A stretch of DNA of 6,171 nt from contig SXXD01000035.1 of the NCBI GenBank assembly GCA_005789685.1, positions 1 to 6,171 on the forward strand, given 5' to 3'. The DNA is from Burkholderiales bacterium. Lineage in GTDB: Bacteria; Pseudomonadota; Gammaproteobacteria; Burkholderiales; Burkholderiaceae_C. Below are positions 5,568 to 6,171 of this stretch, piece after piece. The first letter of the stretch is position 1, and every line of letters begins with the position of its first letter. Under the pieces are notes generated by a model, which searched no databases, was not told the DNA's origin, and worked only from the letters and a program-made list of their open reading frames with translations. A program made the translations under genes and the position numbers.

Positions 5568-6171
5568 AGCGGCTTCAAATTCGATTTGAACTTTCAATGA
5601 TTGCGATTTGTCGCAAGCCAATTCAAAGGCTTCCACCGCTTTGTCCATGGGCAGGATACCCGTGATGACAGGTTTGCCATTGATCAGACCTTCATTCAAG
5701 AACTGAACTGCCGTGGCAAATTCCGCATGGAAGCGGAACGTGCCGCGTAAATCAACCTCTTTGGCCACCAACTGCGTCATGGGCAAGCTCATATCGCCGC
5801 CCATGCCCACCGTGACCAAGATGCCGCGCGGCACGATGACATCGAGGCCTGCCCGCAATGCAGGCTCGCTACCAGAGGCCTCAAACACAGCATCAAACTG
5901 GCCTTTGTCAGCTTTGTATTTGTCAAGCAACTCGGGCTGGGTTTTGAGGTTGATGGTTTCGTCGGCGCCCATTTCTTTGGCGCATTTCAAGGGAAGGTCT
6001 GCAATGTCAGCGGCCACAATGCGGGCCGCACCGGCACGGCGCAAAGCCCCAATGAGCAGCGATCCAATGGGGCCGCAACCTGTGACAAAGACTTGCTTGC
6101 CCAGCACGCCGCCAGCGCGTTGAATGGCATGCAAGCCCACCGACAGGGGCTCGGCCAGGGCGGCTTCTGAA
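5565..6171 (-). CDS. Zinc-type MDR alcohol dehydrogenase, L-idonate 5-dehydrogenase-like, C-terminal 201 residues (5' end outside window)
   Basis: Medium-chain dehydrogenases of this type oxidise a secondary alcohol to a ketone with NAD(P)+. The reading frame is open to the right edge, beginning with SEAALAEPLSVGLHAIQRAG, so the gene starts outside the window and the usual catalytic zinc Cys/His ligands in the N-terminal half cannot be seen. Visible are the Glu of AEPL (visible residue 7), the Rossmann motif GCGPIG (31-36), and Asp55 at the end of the second strand, which favours NAD over NADP. VGMGGDM, KEVDLRGTFRF and the CDKSQSLKVQIEF tail closely recall L-idonate 5-dehydrogenase (IdnD) from memory. 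Its neighbours are not sugar-acid genes but a VOC protein, a Baeyer-Villiger monooxygenase and a hydrolase, so the substrate may be another secondary alcohol. The stop codon overlaps the VOC start (TGATG). Family is sure; the idonate substrate is doubtful. Confidence 0.88.
   Translation of the reverse strand, partial: SEAALAEPLSVGLHAIQRAGGVLGKQVFVTGCGPIGSLLIGALRRAGAARIVAADIADLPLKCAKEMGADETINLKTQPELLDKYKADKGQFDAVFEASGSEPALRAGLDVIVPRGILVTVGMGGDMSLPMTQLVAKEVDLRGTFRFHAEFATAVQFLNEGLINGKPVITGILPMDKAVEAFELACDKSQSLKVQIEFEAA

Overview
The window looks like chromosomal DNA of a betaproteobacterium, most likely Burkholderiales/Comamonadaceae with a moderate GC content of around 50% by eye (a freshwater Limnohabitans- or Rhodoferax-like lineage would fit). 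This placement is inference from protein style and composition; there is no rRNA or other phylogenetic marker here. The window is almost entirely coding. I see no tRNA, rRNA, CRISPR array, insertion sequence or phage gene.

Layout from left to right. (1) Positions 1-676, minus strand: the exported N-terminal part of a gamma-glutamyltransferase-family protein, cut by the left edge. (2) A 96-bp divergent intergenic region. (3) Positions 773-2404, plus strand: a tRNA uridine 5-hydroxylase (TrhO, rhodanese-like) fused in one frame to a complete glutathione S-transferase-like module. (4) Positions 2377-6171, minus strand: four genes in the transcription order zinc-type alcohol dehydrogenase (5' end outside the window), glyoxalase-like VOC protein, EthA/AlmA-type Baeyer-Villiger flavin monooxygenase, and membrane-anchored alpha/beta hydrolase. 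The first three are joined by a TGATG overlap and a 3-nt gap. The hydrolase follows after 63 nt with its own ribosome binding site. Its 3' end overlaps the 3' end of the trhO fusion by 28 bp, tail to tail.

The minus-strand cluster is the most coherent biological unit. An alcohol dehydrogenase could make a ketone or aldehyde, a Baeyer-Villiger monooxygenase could insert oxygen to give an ester or lactone, and a serine hydrolase could open that product. The VOC protein between the dehydrogenase and the monooxygenase has no assigned step. The substrate cannot be read from the sequence. Two other points stand out: the TrhO-GST fusion, and loss in the GGT-family protein of the Arg-Glu pair that normally sits in the substrate-binding motif.
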